This document shows, one piece after another, positions 10,918-21,270 of a stretch of DNA of 64,000 bases. Location of the stretch: positions 12,441,825 through 12,505,824 of the forward strand of contig NC_054558.1 of NCBI RefSeq assembly GCF_017654505.1, written 5' to 3'. A program made the translations under genes and the position numbers. Numbering within the stretch: the stretch's first letter is position 1; each line of letters begins with the position of its first letter. This stretch comes from Polyodon spathula. Its lineage: Eukaryota; Chordata; Actinopteri; Acipenseriformes; Polyodontidae. Under the pieces are notes generated by a model. That model had not been told where the DNA came from and did not search any database. It saw only the letters and a list, made by a program, of their open reading frames with translations.

Positions 10918-11891
10918 TTTGAACAATACAATACAAAAGAAAATTCCCCATGTTCCTCTTTCCCGAGAATAGTCTGACATCTTCCTGTAGGGGGCGACAT
11001 TGTAACAAGCGCACAGTCTGTGAAAGTACTGTGACACGCCGACACATCTGTGAGGAGACTCAGGGAGAGACTTGAAGAGTTTCAGTCCTATGTAAAAAGA
11101 ACATTGTTCAGCATTACTGGAACATTCACCCAAATTTGGAAAAAAAAAAATCACATGAAAATTCGAACCCATGCTAATAGCTAGAGTTGCAGTCGAGTCA
11201 TCAAACCTGAAGTGAAGTGGAATCAGTCACGAGTCCTGGATGTTGGATGATTAAATGTATTATTATTGCACCGGGTCCTGTGTTTTCTGCTGCTCTCTCA
11301 CTATCTCTGTGTGTTTATGCTGCTCTGTATTTCTTCAGATTAGTTTCTAGTCTATGGGGATGTTTTGGAGTACAGTGACAGAGGAAGCAGGCTTTCTTAA
11401 GGGTTATACTTCTATCATTGCTGTTCTAATAAGGAGCAATAACTGAGCTTTAGTTTTGAAGGGTCGCTGTCGCGCACACTTCGCTGTCGTTCACCCTCTT
11501 CATGTCGCCCCTTTTCATGTCTCCGTACAAAAGACTTCGTCTTTCCTCTTTAACGGTTAGAACTTAACGAAATTAAGTCTTTGTCTCCTGGTAACCCTTG
11601 TGTCGGCGCACATCAAAAAAAAGACTATTGTGAGCTCGCATTTGAGCCTCCGTCGACTAAGTCAGCTTCAAATTCAGCGCCGTTTTGAGACACGGGCGAG
11701 GGGAGGAGCCGACAGCACAGCAGAACAACGCAGTTAAACGAGGCAGTCTTCCCAGCGACAGCGAGTGGAAGCGACAGCGAGTGGGAGAAGTACAGCGTGG
11801 AAAAGTACAGAGCAGTTTCGAAGCAGGTTGAAAGCAGGTTGACGGCTGCAGAAGAAACTAAACTTCAAAAAAAAAAAAAAAAACCCTCAAC

Positions 11892-12839
11892 ATGGTCTTC
11901 AAGCCAGTAATCTGTGACACCTGCTTGATGTGGGAAATCCGAGAAAACCCAGCGGAGCTAAACCAAGTGTGCGTAAAGTGCTGCGCGATCCAGGATTTGC
12001 ATAAACTAGTAAGCATGCTAGAAATGGAGCTGGAAGAAGTGAGACAGCAACAAGATCTTGAGGAACTGGCACACCCACAATTCATGGAAGTCTGCATCAC
12101 CCCTAACAGACTGAAAGCCACCAGGGAGATAGAAGGTCAGAACAGCTGGGTTCAGGTAGGCAGAAGCAGGGAAAAAAAGAAACTTCGTCAAACACAACCA
12201 CCAGAAATCAAAACAACCAACAGATTTGAGTCACTTCAGAATTTTGATGAGCAGAACCAACAACAAGAGAATGAAAGGAACAACATCCAGGACCCCATTG
12301 ACAGTGGTGACCAGACAGCAAAAAGAAGGGAGGTCATGATTGTTGGGGACTCCATATTGAGAAACACAGCAAGTTCAGTTCGCAGTTTGGACCCCCTTAC
12401 TACAACAGTGTGCTGCCTTCCGGGAGCCTCGGTCAAGCACATCACTGAGAACGTGGACAGGCTCCTAGAACGAACAGGAGACGACCCGGTAGTAGTCGTC
12501 CACATCGGTACAAACAACATTGGAAGAGACAGACCAAAATCCCTGCAAAACAAATTCAGAGAGCTAGGAAGGAAATTAAAAGAGAAAACCAAAACTGTGG
12601 TATTTTCTGGTATACTACCCGCACCTTGCAAAGGACCATATGGACAGCTGGAAATAATAAATCAAAACCAATGGTTGAAGACGTGGTGCACACGGGAAGG
12701 CTTCACCTATCTTGATCATTGGACCACTTTCTACAACGAGGACTATCTGTATAGACGGGATGGACTGCATTTAAATAACAAGGGAACTAGTCTACTTGGA
12801 GAAAAGATCCTCGAGCAGGTTCGGAAGCATTTAAACTAG
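11892..12839 (+). CDS. CR1 ORF1 protein (esterase-type, 315 aa)
   Basis: RNA-binding/chaperone partner protein of the CR1 retrotransposon. N-terminal region has paired cysteines (CDTC and CVKCC, residues about 8-37), like a small zinc-binding element, then an acidic helix LEMELEEVRQQQD that may form a coiled coil. From about residue 150 it carries an SGNH-hydrolase (esterase) domain: GDS in VGDSILRN, Gly in PGASVKHI, GTNN in VHIGTNNIG, and DGLHLN near the C-terminus holding the Asp-His pair. All catalytic blocks look intact, and the frame is open from ATG to TAG. ORF2 follows within about 70 bases in another frame. CR1 and L2 ORF1 proteins commonly carry this domain. Confidence 0.8.
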   Translation: MVFKPVICDTCLMWEIRENPAELNQVCVKCCAIQDLHKLVSMLEMELEEVRQQQDLEELAHPQFMEVCITPNRLKATREIEGQNSWVQVGRSREKKKLRQTQPPEIKTTNRFESLQNFDEQNQQQENERNNIQDPIDSGDQTAKRREVMIVGDSILRNTASSVRSLDPLTTTVCCLPGASVKHITENVDRLLERTGDDPVVVVHIGTNNIGRDRPKSLQNKFRELGRKLKEKTKTVVFSGILPAPCKGPYGQLEIINQNQWLKTWCTREGFTYLDHWTTFYNEDYLYRRDGLHLNNKGTSLLGEKILEQVRKHLN

Positions 12840-12904
12840 AAAGGAAGGGGGGAGAAATCAACAAAAAAACAGAAGGGAGACCGCATCAAAACAAGAACAA
12901 CAAC

Positions 12905-15619
12905 TCAGGTAAGACAACCATTAAATGTATTTATCTAAATGCTAGAAGTATCAGAAACAAAATTCTAGAACTTGAAGCTACTGCACTAACAGGTAACTAT
13001 GATGTGATAGGTGTTACAGAAACGTGGTTGTCTGAGAGTGATGGGGACGAATATAATATTTGTGGGTATACACTGTATAGGAAAGACAGGCAGGACAGAA
13101 GAGGAGGAGGGGTAGCGCTATACATAAGAAACAGTCTTGAAGCCCAGGTGTTAAACCTGGACAAAGAAAATAAAACCGAATCAATATGGGTCAGAATAAC
13201 AGACAAAAATTCAAAAGGCATAATAATAGGAGCATGCTATAGACCGCCAGATTCAGACGGTGAGCACAATAATCTGTTATACAATGACATTAGAAATGTG
13301 TGTAGCAAAGGAGAAGCCATACTAATGGGGGATTTCAACTTCCCCCAAATAAAATGGGAAAACCCGGTGGGTAGCGCGAAGGACGAAATAGAAATGGTGG
13401 AAATGACAAATGACTGCTTCCTAACACAATTTGTGAAGGCACCCACTAGAGGGGAGGCATGCCTTGATTTAGTCTTTTCAAATAACGAAGATAGAATAAC
13501 TAAAACAGAGGTCAGAGAACCACTGGCAAACTCAGACCACAACATGGTCTCATTTGAAGTGTTTTTTAAATCCCCAAAAGTAATGACTAAAGCTAAGGTT
13601 TACAATTTTAGAAAAGCAAACTATGAAGGTATGAAACAGAGACTAACAGAAGTAGATTGGAGTAAAATAGAGAAAACACCCACAGAAGAAGGATGGTTGT
13701 TCTTCAAAAACGTAGTACTAGAGGCGCAAAACAATTATATCCCTAAAGTAGACAAATCTAAATGTAAAACTAAATTGCCAAAATGGTTTAATAGATCAAT
13801 TAAAAAAAATATTCAGCGAAAAAAGGCACTTTACAGAGCATTAAAAAAGGACCAAAAAGAAAGTACACAGAAAGAGTACACAGAACTGCAAATGCAAGTC
13901 AAAAAGGAAGTTAGAAAGGCCAAGAGAGAAATAGAAATGAACATTGCTAAGGGAGCTAAAACCAATTCCAAAATGTTTTTCCAATATTACAACAGCAAGA
14001 GAACATTCAAAGAGGAGATTAAATGTTTAAGAGATACAAATGGCAAAATCGTAGAGGAAGAAAAAAAAATAGCAAATATGTTAAATGATTACTTTTCACA
14101 AGTTTTTACAAAGGAAGATACTGACAACATGCCCCACATGTCATCCAGTTCCTATCCAGTTTTAAATAACTTTAGCATAACTGAGGCAGAAGTGTTAAAG
14201 GGACTAGGAGCTCTTAAAATAAACAAATCCCCTGGGCCGGATGAGATCCTCCCAGTAGTACTCAAAGAAATGAAAGAAGTAATTTACAAACCGCTAACCA
14301 AGATCATGCAGCAGTCTCTTGACACAGGGGTGGTACCGACAGACTGGAAAATTGCAAACGTAATACCGATCCACAAAAAGGGAAACAAAACTGAACCAGG
14401 TAACTACAGACCAGTAAGCCTGACTTCTATTATATGCAAACTTATGGAAACTATAATAAGATCCAAAATGGAAAATTACCTATATGGTAACAGAGTACTG
14501 GGAGACAGTCAACATGGTTTTAGGAAAGGGAGATCGTGCCTAACTAACTTTGCTTGATTTTTTTGAGGATGCAACATCGATAATGGATAATTGCAAAGCA
14601 TATGACATGGTTTATTTAGATTTCCAGAAAGCTTTTGACAAAGTCCCGCACAAAAGATTAATTCTCAAACTGAACGCAGTTGGGATTCAAGGAAACACAT
14701 GTACATGGATTAGGGAGTGGTTAACATGTAGAAAACAGAAAGTACTGATTAGAGGAAAAACCTCAGAATGGAGTGTGGTAACCAGCGGTGTACCACAGGG
14801 ATCAGTATTAGGTCCTCTGCTATTCCTAATCTACATTAATGATTTAGATTCTGGTATAGTAAGCAAACTTGTTAAATTTGCAGACGACACAAAAGTAGGA
14901 GGAGTGGCAAACACTGTTGCAGCAGCAAAGGTCATTCAAAATGATCTAGACAAGATTCAGAACTGGGCAGATACATGGCAAATGACATTTAATAGAGAAA
15001 AGTGTAAGGTACTGCACGCAGGAAATAAAAATGTGCATTATAAATATCATATGGGAGATATTGAAATTGGAGAAGGAATCTATGAAAAAGACCTAGGAGT
15101 TTTTGTTGACTCAGAAATGTCTTCATCTAGGCAATGTGGGGAAGCTATAAAAAAGGCTAACAAGATGCTCGGATACATTGTGAAAAGTGTTGAATTTAAA
15201 TCAAGGGAAGTAATGTTAAAACTGTACAATGCACTTGTAAGACCTCATCTTGAATATTGTGTGCAGTTCTGGTCACCTCGCTATAAAAAAGATATTGCTG
15301 CTCTAGAAAGAGTGCAAAGAAGAGCGACCAGAATTATTCCGGGCTTAAAAGGCATGTCATATGCAGACAGGCTAAAAGAATTGAATCTGTTCAGTCTTGA
15401 ACAAAGAAGACTACGTGGCGACCTAATTCAAGCATTCAAAATTCTAAAAGGTATTGACAGTGTCGACCCAAGGGACTTTTTCAGCCTGAAAAAAGAAACA
15501 AGGACCAGGGGTCACAAATGGAGTTTAGAAAAAGGGGCATTCAGAACAGAAAATAGGAGACACTTTTTTTACACAGAGAATTGTGAGGGTCTGGAATCAA
15601 CTCCCCAGTCATGTTGTTG
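12905..15619 (+). pseudogene. CR1 ORF2: endonuclease-reverse transcriptase, frameshifted
   Basis: ORF2 nicks target DNA and primes reverse transcription there. The apurinic-type endonuclease spans about 12,910-13,560: LNARSIRNK, TETWL, GACYRPP, MGDFN, SDHNMV. The reverse transcriptase follows: NKSPGPDEI, NYRPVSLTSI, QHGFRKGRSC, DFQKAFDKVPH, GVPQGSVLGPLL and the catalytic FADD. An extra T in AACTTTGCTTG near 14,549 breaks the frame; the 48.6 kb copy reads AACTTGCTTG there. A second shift lies in the T7 run near 15,563, shared with the 48.6 kb copy but absent (T6) from the 25.7 kb copy, and it alters the last about 40 residues. No ATG is evident at the start; the frame is open from ORF1's stop. 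Not autonomous as it stands. Confidence 0.8.
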
Positions 15620-15757
15620 AAGCTGACACCCTGGGATCCTTCAAGAAGCTGCTTGATGAGATTTTGGGATCAATAAGCTACTAACAACCAAACGAGCAAG
15701 ATGGGCCGAATGGCCTCCTCTCGTTTGTAAACTTTCTTATGTTCTTATGTTCTTATA

Positions 15758-16235
15758 TTTAAATGCTTTCTTTGGATATTTGCATATTGCTGGTTTTCTT
15801 TTGCCTTTGCTTTCTTTATCAATGCACAGCATATTTCTAGATTTGCAAAGTGGCTGCAGCATACTGTAATTTGAAAGCAAATCACAAAGCACATATTTGT
15901 AAAGAGTACTCATACAACAGGCCTGCAGCCCTTCATCCAGATAATGGCCCTATTTCCCTATTATACAGATGCTGGTACCAGTCATTATTCCTATTGCTTA
16001 TTGTTCCTTTTTTATTATTAAATTCAGCATTTATTTATTTCAATGGTTTCCAACCAGTGGGTGGTGAGGCATGCTCAGTTGGGTCACCACAATTTGGCCG
16101 TTGAGAAGATTACATTTAACAATTATTATTACCATATAATGATAACATTTCATGCACTAATCCTTGTTGCTCTGAGCCACGAGGTGTTAAAGTTCTTATT
16201 GAAATAGTACCTCATTTGTAAATAAGGCAGGGAAA
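15758..16235. other. CR1-V5 spacer
   Basis: AT-rich, no gene, RNA or repeat recognised. Confidence 0.5.
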
Positions 16236-16381
16236 CACAGCTCTAAATCTTCACTCCACACTGGTGGGAGGGGTTACTGTACTGCACTGGCACAAAAAGA
16301 AGTTGCTTCACAGCTCTGAATCTTCACTCCACACTGGTGGGAGGGGTTGCTGTACTGCTCTGGCACAATAAGAAGCTGCTT
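16236..16381 (+). repeat. Tandem 73-bp duplication in the V5 promoter
   Basis: Two 73-base copies (16,236-16,308 and 16,309-16,381) with about six differences, each starting CACAGCTCT and containing CACTGGTGGGAGGGGTT. A third start (CACAGCTGC) follows at 16,382. They end 51 bases before the V5 start codon, so V5 has doubled proximal promoter sequence. Confidence 0.9.
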
Positions 16382-16432
16382 CACAGCTGCTTTAATCTGT
16401 TTTTCTTTCTGATCACTCCAACAGCCCCCATC

Positions 16433-17022
16433 ATGAGCACAGAGTCTGGATTCTTATACCTACTGATAAACACGCTGGTTTATTTACACTGTGAGTATCT
16501 GAGGATTTATTACTGTTCATTTTCCCTGTACTGGGTTCTGTACATTTGTATCTGGGTCTTGTCATTATGTGAAAATGCTGCTCAATTCTGATATGAAAGT
16601 GATATGCACGTAATACGTCATTACCAATATCATTATACTATTGACATATGAGATGTGAAAGAAACCAGACAAAATGTACAGGGAATTCCACAGCTGACCC
16701 TTCAAGTAGTTTCTTCTTTTTAAACTTGTTTCTGCAGGTGTGAGATCTCAGGATCAGGTATCTCAGACACCACCATCATTGACTGTGAGTGAAGGGGAGA
16801 CTGCAACCCTTCACTGCAACTACACAGCTTCTGGTTTCAGGAGTCTTCAATGGTATAGGCAGAGGCCAAACAGAAGCCCAGAGAATGTGATGATCTTATT
16901 TTCAGACCCAGTGAAAAACTTACAGTTCAGTGGGTCGCTGGACAAGGTGAAGAGCTCTGGGGTTTTTAATGTGAGCAATTCACAAGCAGAAGACTCTGTG
17001 ACCTATTACTGTGCAGTGGAGG
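16433..17022 (+). CDS. V5: TCR alpha/delta variable segment, intact
   Basis: Leader exon 16,433-16,490 (19 codons plus one base; hydrophobic FLYLLINTLVYL) with a GTGAGT donor. A 247-base intron leads to the V exon 16,738-17,022 after CTGCAG. The V domain shows DQVSQTPPSLTVSEGE, Cys in LHCNYTA, Trp in LQWYRQRP and the second Cys in EDSVTYYC, ending CAVEA. No stop or shift. The CAV ending and LQWYRQ framework are typical of TRAV. V17 is the nearest in framework style. Together with its consensus RSS this is one of the best functional candidates. The upstream 73-bp tandem duplication may affect its germline transcription. Confidence 0.92.
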
Positions 17023-17061
17023 CACAGTGTTTGAAAGCTGTGACAGAACCTGACAGAAACA
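17023..17061 (+). promoter_or_regulatory. V5 recombination signal (23-RSS)
   Basis: Consensus CACAGTG at 17,023-17,029, 23-base spacer, nonamer ACAGAAACA at 17,053-17,061. Confidence 0.9.
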
Positions 17062-17991
17062 CAGAGTGGAGTTAACAGAACTGAACAACCTGCATCTGGT
17101 GGATCTGCATATGAAACAGGACAACAGCCCTTTAATTGGACATTAAACTTTACTGACACATACATTCTGTAAAAAAATAAAATAAATACAAAAAAAATAA
17201 ATAAAAACATGTGCATTTAAATTGTTTATACAACTATTTGCTAATTTGCTTGAAGTTTCACAGACAATGCTGAAATGTTCATATAATTTTAACTATGTTT
17301 GAAAGGTTTATAGTGTGTTCTGTATACAATTGAGGCTGCATTTGTAGACACAGCAAATATTCTTGTCTGCCTGTGACTGCAGTACTTCCCTGTCTGGCTG
17401 CTAATCTTTTCTTTACCATTGTTCCTTGCTACTATTTAATCATCTTGTTCTGGGACTCGGTATCTCATTCACTGTATATCATTAACACATTGTATTTGAT
17501 TTTTGTATTCCTAGTATGTCTTCCTAAATAAAAGCATCAGACAAATTATTAAATGAATATCGCATAGCCCATCCCTTTGTTTCTCACACAACAGAATGAG
17601 AAGGGAGTGTTGATGCCTATTTATTTATTATTTGATTTATTATTATCCAATCTGCTATTTCTCCTCCCTTCCCACTTGCAATATTCCATTTGGCTGGATA
17701 CATGGTGTGATTAAACCCATCATACACTGTCCAATGGGATTATTTGCATTTCTTCAGTCTCCTCTGTCCATGAGTATATGACACTCCGAGATGCGATTTG
17801 GATTGAGTCGCTCGATCGATTGCAGTCGGCTCACAAGGTTTAAACAGGTTTAAGTGTGTGATACCCAAACTGCATCTCAATGATCTCATGGTACAGTTTA
17901 TGACAGGCTATAATGATACGAATGATTGCATGCAATCGGTCTGGATAGGACACAAAGTGCGTATCTCAGCCTTCAAACCCTAAGTTCTTAG
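17062..17991. other. V5-V6 spacer, left part
   Basis: AT-rich; no gene or known repeat recognised. Confidence 0.5.
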
Positions 17992-18228
17992 TGCATAATC
18001 ACTGATCTCCTGAGCTCTGTGTAATATTAATACATAATCAATGATCTCCTGAGTTCTGTGCAATACTAATGCATAATCAATGATATCCTGAGCTCTGTGC
18101 AATACTAATACATAATCAATGATCATCTCAGCTCTGTGCAATATTAAAACATAATCAATGATCATCCGAGCTCTGTGCCTTACTAATACATAATCAATGA
18201 TATTCCCAGCTCTGTGCAATACAAATTG
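17992..18228. repeat. 39-bp minisatellite, about six copies
   Basis: Repeated CATAATCAATGATCTCCTGAG-like units starting at 18,033, 18,072, 18,111, 18,150 and 18,189: exact 39-base spacing with base changes. 39 is a multiple of 3, which gives a spurious minus-strand ORF. Confidence 0.9.
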
Positions 18229-18344
18229 GATTCCCATTAACACTTTGCACAGTCATAAGCACAGACAACTCTGCAGACAGAAATAAAGAAAAAATAGTCT
18301 CTGGATTGATAACGTGAGGAAGCCCCTGGTCACAAACAGATGTG

Positions 18345-18600
18345 TGAACAGCAGTGTGGAGCACAGTAGTGGTCAGGGCTCTGCACTCCTCACAGAAGGG
18401 TTATGGGTTCATATTCCAGATGGAGACACTGCTGCTGTGCCCTTCAGCAAGGTACTTTACCTAGGCTAGTCCAGTAAAAAAAAAACAGAGCTGTATAAAT
18501 GGGTACCACAATTTGTATGTAAAGCAAAGTTTTTTAACATAGGTACTGTGAGTCGCCCTGGATAAGGGAGTCTGCTAATAAATCTAATAACAATACAGTA
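18345..18600 (+). mobile_element. tRNA-derived SINE
   Basis: tRNA-like head with an A-box-like AGTGGTCAGGGCTCTGCACT and a B-box-like GGGTTCATATTCC, a middle with GCAAGGTACTTTACCTAG, and the 3' core GAGTCGCCCTGGATAAGGGAG followed by CTGCTAATAAAT. This is a common fish SINE layout. Inactive remnant; the 5' end is approximate. Confidence 0.7.
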
Positions 18601-19078
18601 ATAACAAGAGCAGTCACTCCCACCACAGGATGACTGACAGGCATTGCCAAAGGGTATACAGAGGCTCTTCTCTGCTCTGCTTTGACACTTCACTGCAGGA
18701 GAAAGGGCAGTCACAGCTATTTCAACCTGCACACAGTGATACTTGAGGAAAGGCTCACCTATTCAATATCAGACTGGTGTGTGTCATAGATAAGAATACA
18801 GAACATGGAACATGGGATTTCTGGTTCATTTTAACATTACCTTTCTATTTCAACTAACAATAGAACTGCTCTGTTATTTCTAAATGTACATTTTACAAAA
18901 TAATCAGTTATTGTTCTCTTCAATTAAATCTTCTGGTGCTATTGCTAAAAAAACAAACAAACAAAAAAAAATGATGTAAAATTGTAGGAAATATCATTTT
19001 TTAAATTATTATTTTTTTAATTTTTGGCATTTTTACACTAATAATTGATATATTTCTTCAATATTTCTTTATTATAAG

Positions 19079-19284
19079 GTATGACACAAGGAGACGGAGT
19101 CCATCAATTACCTTCAATTCACTTGACAGAAAATGAGAAAAGAATATTATTTTGCCAGTATGAAACTTCAGGCAACTCGAACCTCTTCTGGCACATCTAA
19201 GGAACATAATAAAGATCCAGAGCTCTTGCTCAATGAGTACCTAAACAATAATCCAAGATTTAAAGAGCATTAAAATGTGAGGCC
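19079..19284 (+). pseudogene. V6: degenerate TCR V relic
   Basis: Acceptor-like AAG at 19,076-19,078, then a readable V start (GDGVHQLPSIHLTENEK), Cys in LFCQYE and Trp in LFWHI. A stop follows at once (TAA after the Trp region) and more stops come in framework 2-3. Framework 3 is mostly deleted: the sequence jumps from RFKEH-like bases to GAGGCC before the heptamer remnant. Nearest to V4 (CQYETTG versus CQYETSG). A possible leader relic with an ATG at 18,804 resembles the V8 leader start but has an early stop. Non-functional. Confidence 0.8.
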
Positions 19285-19313
19285 CACACTGTATCTCACC
19301 TATAACAAAACTT
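19285..19313 (+). promoter_or_regulatory. V6 RSS remnant
   Basis: CACACTG heptamer at 19,285, only about 13 bases before an ACAAAACTT nonamer-like stretch: the spacer has a deletion. Confidence 0.5.
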
Positions 19314-20785
19314 CATGCTGCTTCTTCTTGTACTGGATTATAATCCAGCATGTGTTCTCATAGCAAGACACTCTTATTGCGATTTATACACACTTATTAA
19401 TCATATTAATGTTACATTCATTTAATCACACAATGTGTCTGTAGCGAGTAGGACAAGTTATGTCCTTGCTGACAGTGATGTTGTAAACACCAAATAATAC
19501 AACAGTATCCCCATGCATTTCTAGTCAATATCAGGTTATTTAGTTTCTGCATTCAAACCCAACTCTCAGGTTGCCATGCCATGGGTCACTTCTGTCACCT
19601 TTAGCTTCCTTATACTTTACTGTGAAAAGGAGGTGTATTGATATTTTGGAATGACTGGAGAAGGGAGGAGTCACGCACAACTCGAGAAGGAGGGGCACGC
19701 GCCTCAAAGAGGAGTGAGACGTGACAAGAGGGGTATTGTGTGCAAAAGCTGAGTTTTTTTGATAGATTGCTCTTGGCCGCCATCTTGCTCTGGGAGTCAA
19801 ACATTAAAGGGACAATTCTTTATTACAATATACATTTGGTCTTGTGTTGCATTTTATTTGCATATTTCTGTACACTGTATTCTAAACTATAATCACTAGA
19901 TGGCAGAAGACAACCAGTTTTTTTAGACAGAGCAATTGTAAAAGTTACAAATAATAACGGTAAGCATAACAACAGCACAACAACTGTCATTATTATTGCT
20001 TTGTTTTGGTATTGGTATTGTTCTATACTTTTTAAAAGTGCATAAGGCAACTAGGGTACAAATATGAATTGTTCAAACAGCAATTTTTCTTTTCGAAATC
20101 CCTGTTGAACAAATTTTTATATAATTATGTCCCAGATTTCCATCTTTTCACACAACTTAACTTTTTAAAATTGCCTTTAGTAATTTAGTAGTGCACATGA
20201 ATTATGACAAAGTGTGTTTATAGTGTCACTGAATATATGAACAAATGTACATTTACCTAGCACCATCCCCAATGAGTCCAAGTTACTTTGCTCCAGTTCA
20301 GCAAGTGATTGTACAGTGAAGTGCTGATCTCTTCATTTTAAAATAGTGTAATTGTGAAGATTTCTTGAAGTGGTTCCAGTTTAAATATATGTTTGTAAAG
20401 CCACACTTTATTGAAGAGACCATCTGGGACATTGTATCCACTCATGTGATTGTAGCTACTGTGTGTAGCATACACTGGTCAACTGTAAGAGAAAACAGTG
20501 CTTGTACTTCTTAAAGGTATACATTCTGTACAACATGAACAATCACTCTAAATGGAAATGAAATGCCCAACTCACAGTAAACAACAACAACAGAAAATAC
20601 TCATCAAATGATGTGCTCGTGCCTCAGTCTGTGCTGATTGGATGAGGGAAAGGGGAGTGTCTTTTGCGCTGAAGAAGTGAAGCACTGTTATGAGTTCTAC
20701 ATCATTCCCTCAGTAGATGCTGGCTGGTTGAACACAAACCTAAACACTGTCTGTGTTATTTCTGAACTGAAGAACGCTGATCTCA
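19314..20785. other. V6-V7 spacer
   Basis: No gene recognised. TCACTAGATGGCAG at 19,893-19,906 is a 13/14 match to the CTCF core, and GCCGCCATCTTG at 19,776 is a YY1-type motif. Both are motif-level observations only. Confidence 0.4.
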
Positions 20786-21230
20786 ATGGTTCTCATTGTC
20801 TTGTTTAGTCTTTATTTTGGTAATTATTCATTTACAATGCATTATTTTCCTATTCCATACTCTGTGATGCCCAGTGAACTGCTCCTAACCACTGTGGTTC
20901 ATTTCCAGGGCTGAGTTATGGAGATGAGGTGCGTCCATGGAAGGATCTCCAAACATCTGAGCAGAGCCAGGAGACCAAGATCTACTGCAATTACTCTCTG
21001 TCGAATAACGCATACACTGAGTATCTGTTCTGGTATCAGCAGATACCAGGGAGGAATCCCAGATATATTCTCCATCGCTATAAAGTAAGTGGTGGCAGCG
21101 TGGAGCTCAGATCTGAAGAATCTGACAGAAGGTTTATAGGACACTTGAATACTTCAACAAAGATGACTTATTTGTCAATCTCAAACACACAGCTGTCTGA
21201 CTCCGCACTCTACTACTGTGGACTGGGGAC
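20786..21230 (+). CDS. V7: TCR alpha/delta variable segment, intact
   Basis: Short leader exon 20,786-20,819 (MVLIVLFSLYF plus one base, GTAATT donor), an 89-base intron, then the V exon 20,909-21,230 after TTCCAG. V domain: GDEVRPWKDLQTSE, Cys in IYCNYS, Trp in LFWYQQ, a charged loop with ELRSEESDRRF, second Cys in DSALYYC, ending CGLGT. Open throughout. Paired with V10 by YCNYSLS, EYLFWY, PRYLLHR-like and TKMTYLSI blocks. The unusually short leader is still hydrophobic. Functional candidate. Confidence 0.9.
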
Positions 21231-21270
21231 CACAGTGATGCTGATTAAAGTGCAGCTGCTTGCAAAAACC
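21231..21270 (+). promoter_or_regulatory. V7 recombination signal
   Basis: Consensus CACAGTG at 21,231-21,237; nonamer GCAAAAACC at 21,262-21,270 with a 24-base spacer, or TGCAAAAAC with 23. Confidence 0.8.

Larger units (their letters stand above)
11455..15757 (+). mobile_element. Nearly full-length CR1 LINE
   Basis: Non-LTR retrotransposon with a GC-richer 5' leader (from about 11,455), ORF1, ORF2 and a 3' end closing in TTCTTATGTTCTTATGTTCTTA at about 15,757. Two 5'-truncated relatives in this window (minus strand 25,686-26,348 and plus strand 48,608-49,838) define the shared 3' end. Identity with the 48.6 kb copy is very high by eye, so both are young. No target-site duplication was obvious; the 5' boundary is an estimate from base composition. 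It sits between V4 and V5 and breaks no V exon. Confidence 0.8.

Noticed and set aside
19776..19787. YY1-type motif as a locus regulator
   Set aside because: Single short motif with no conservation seen between V flanks; kept only as a note in the spacer.
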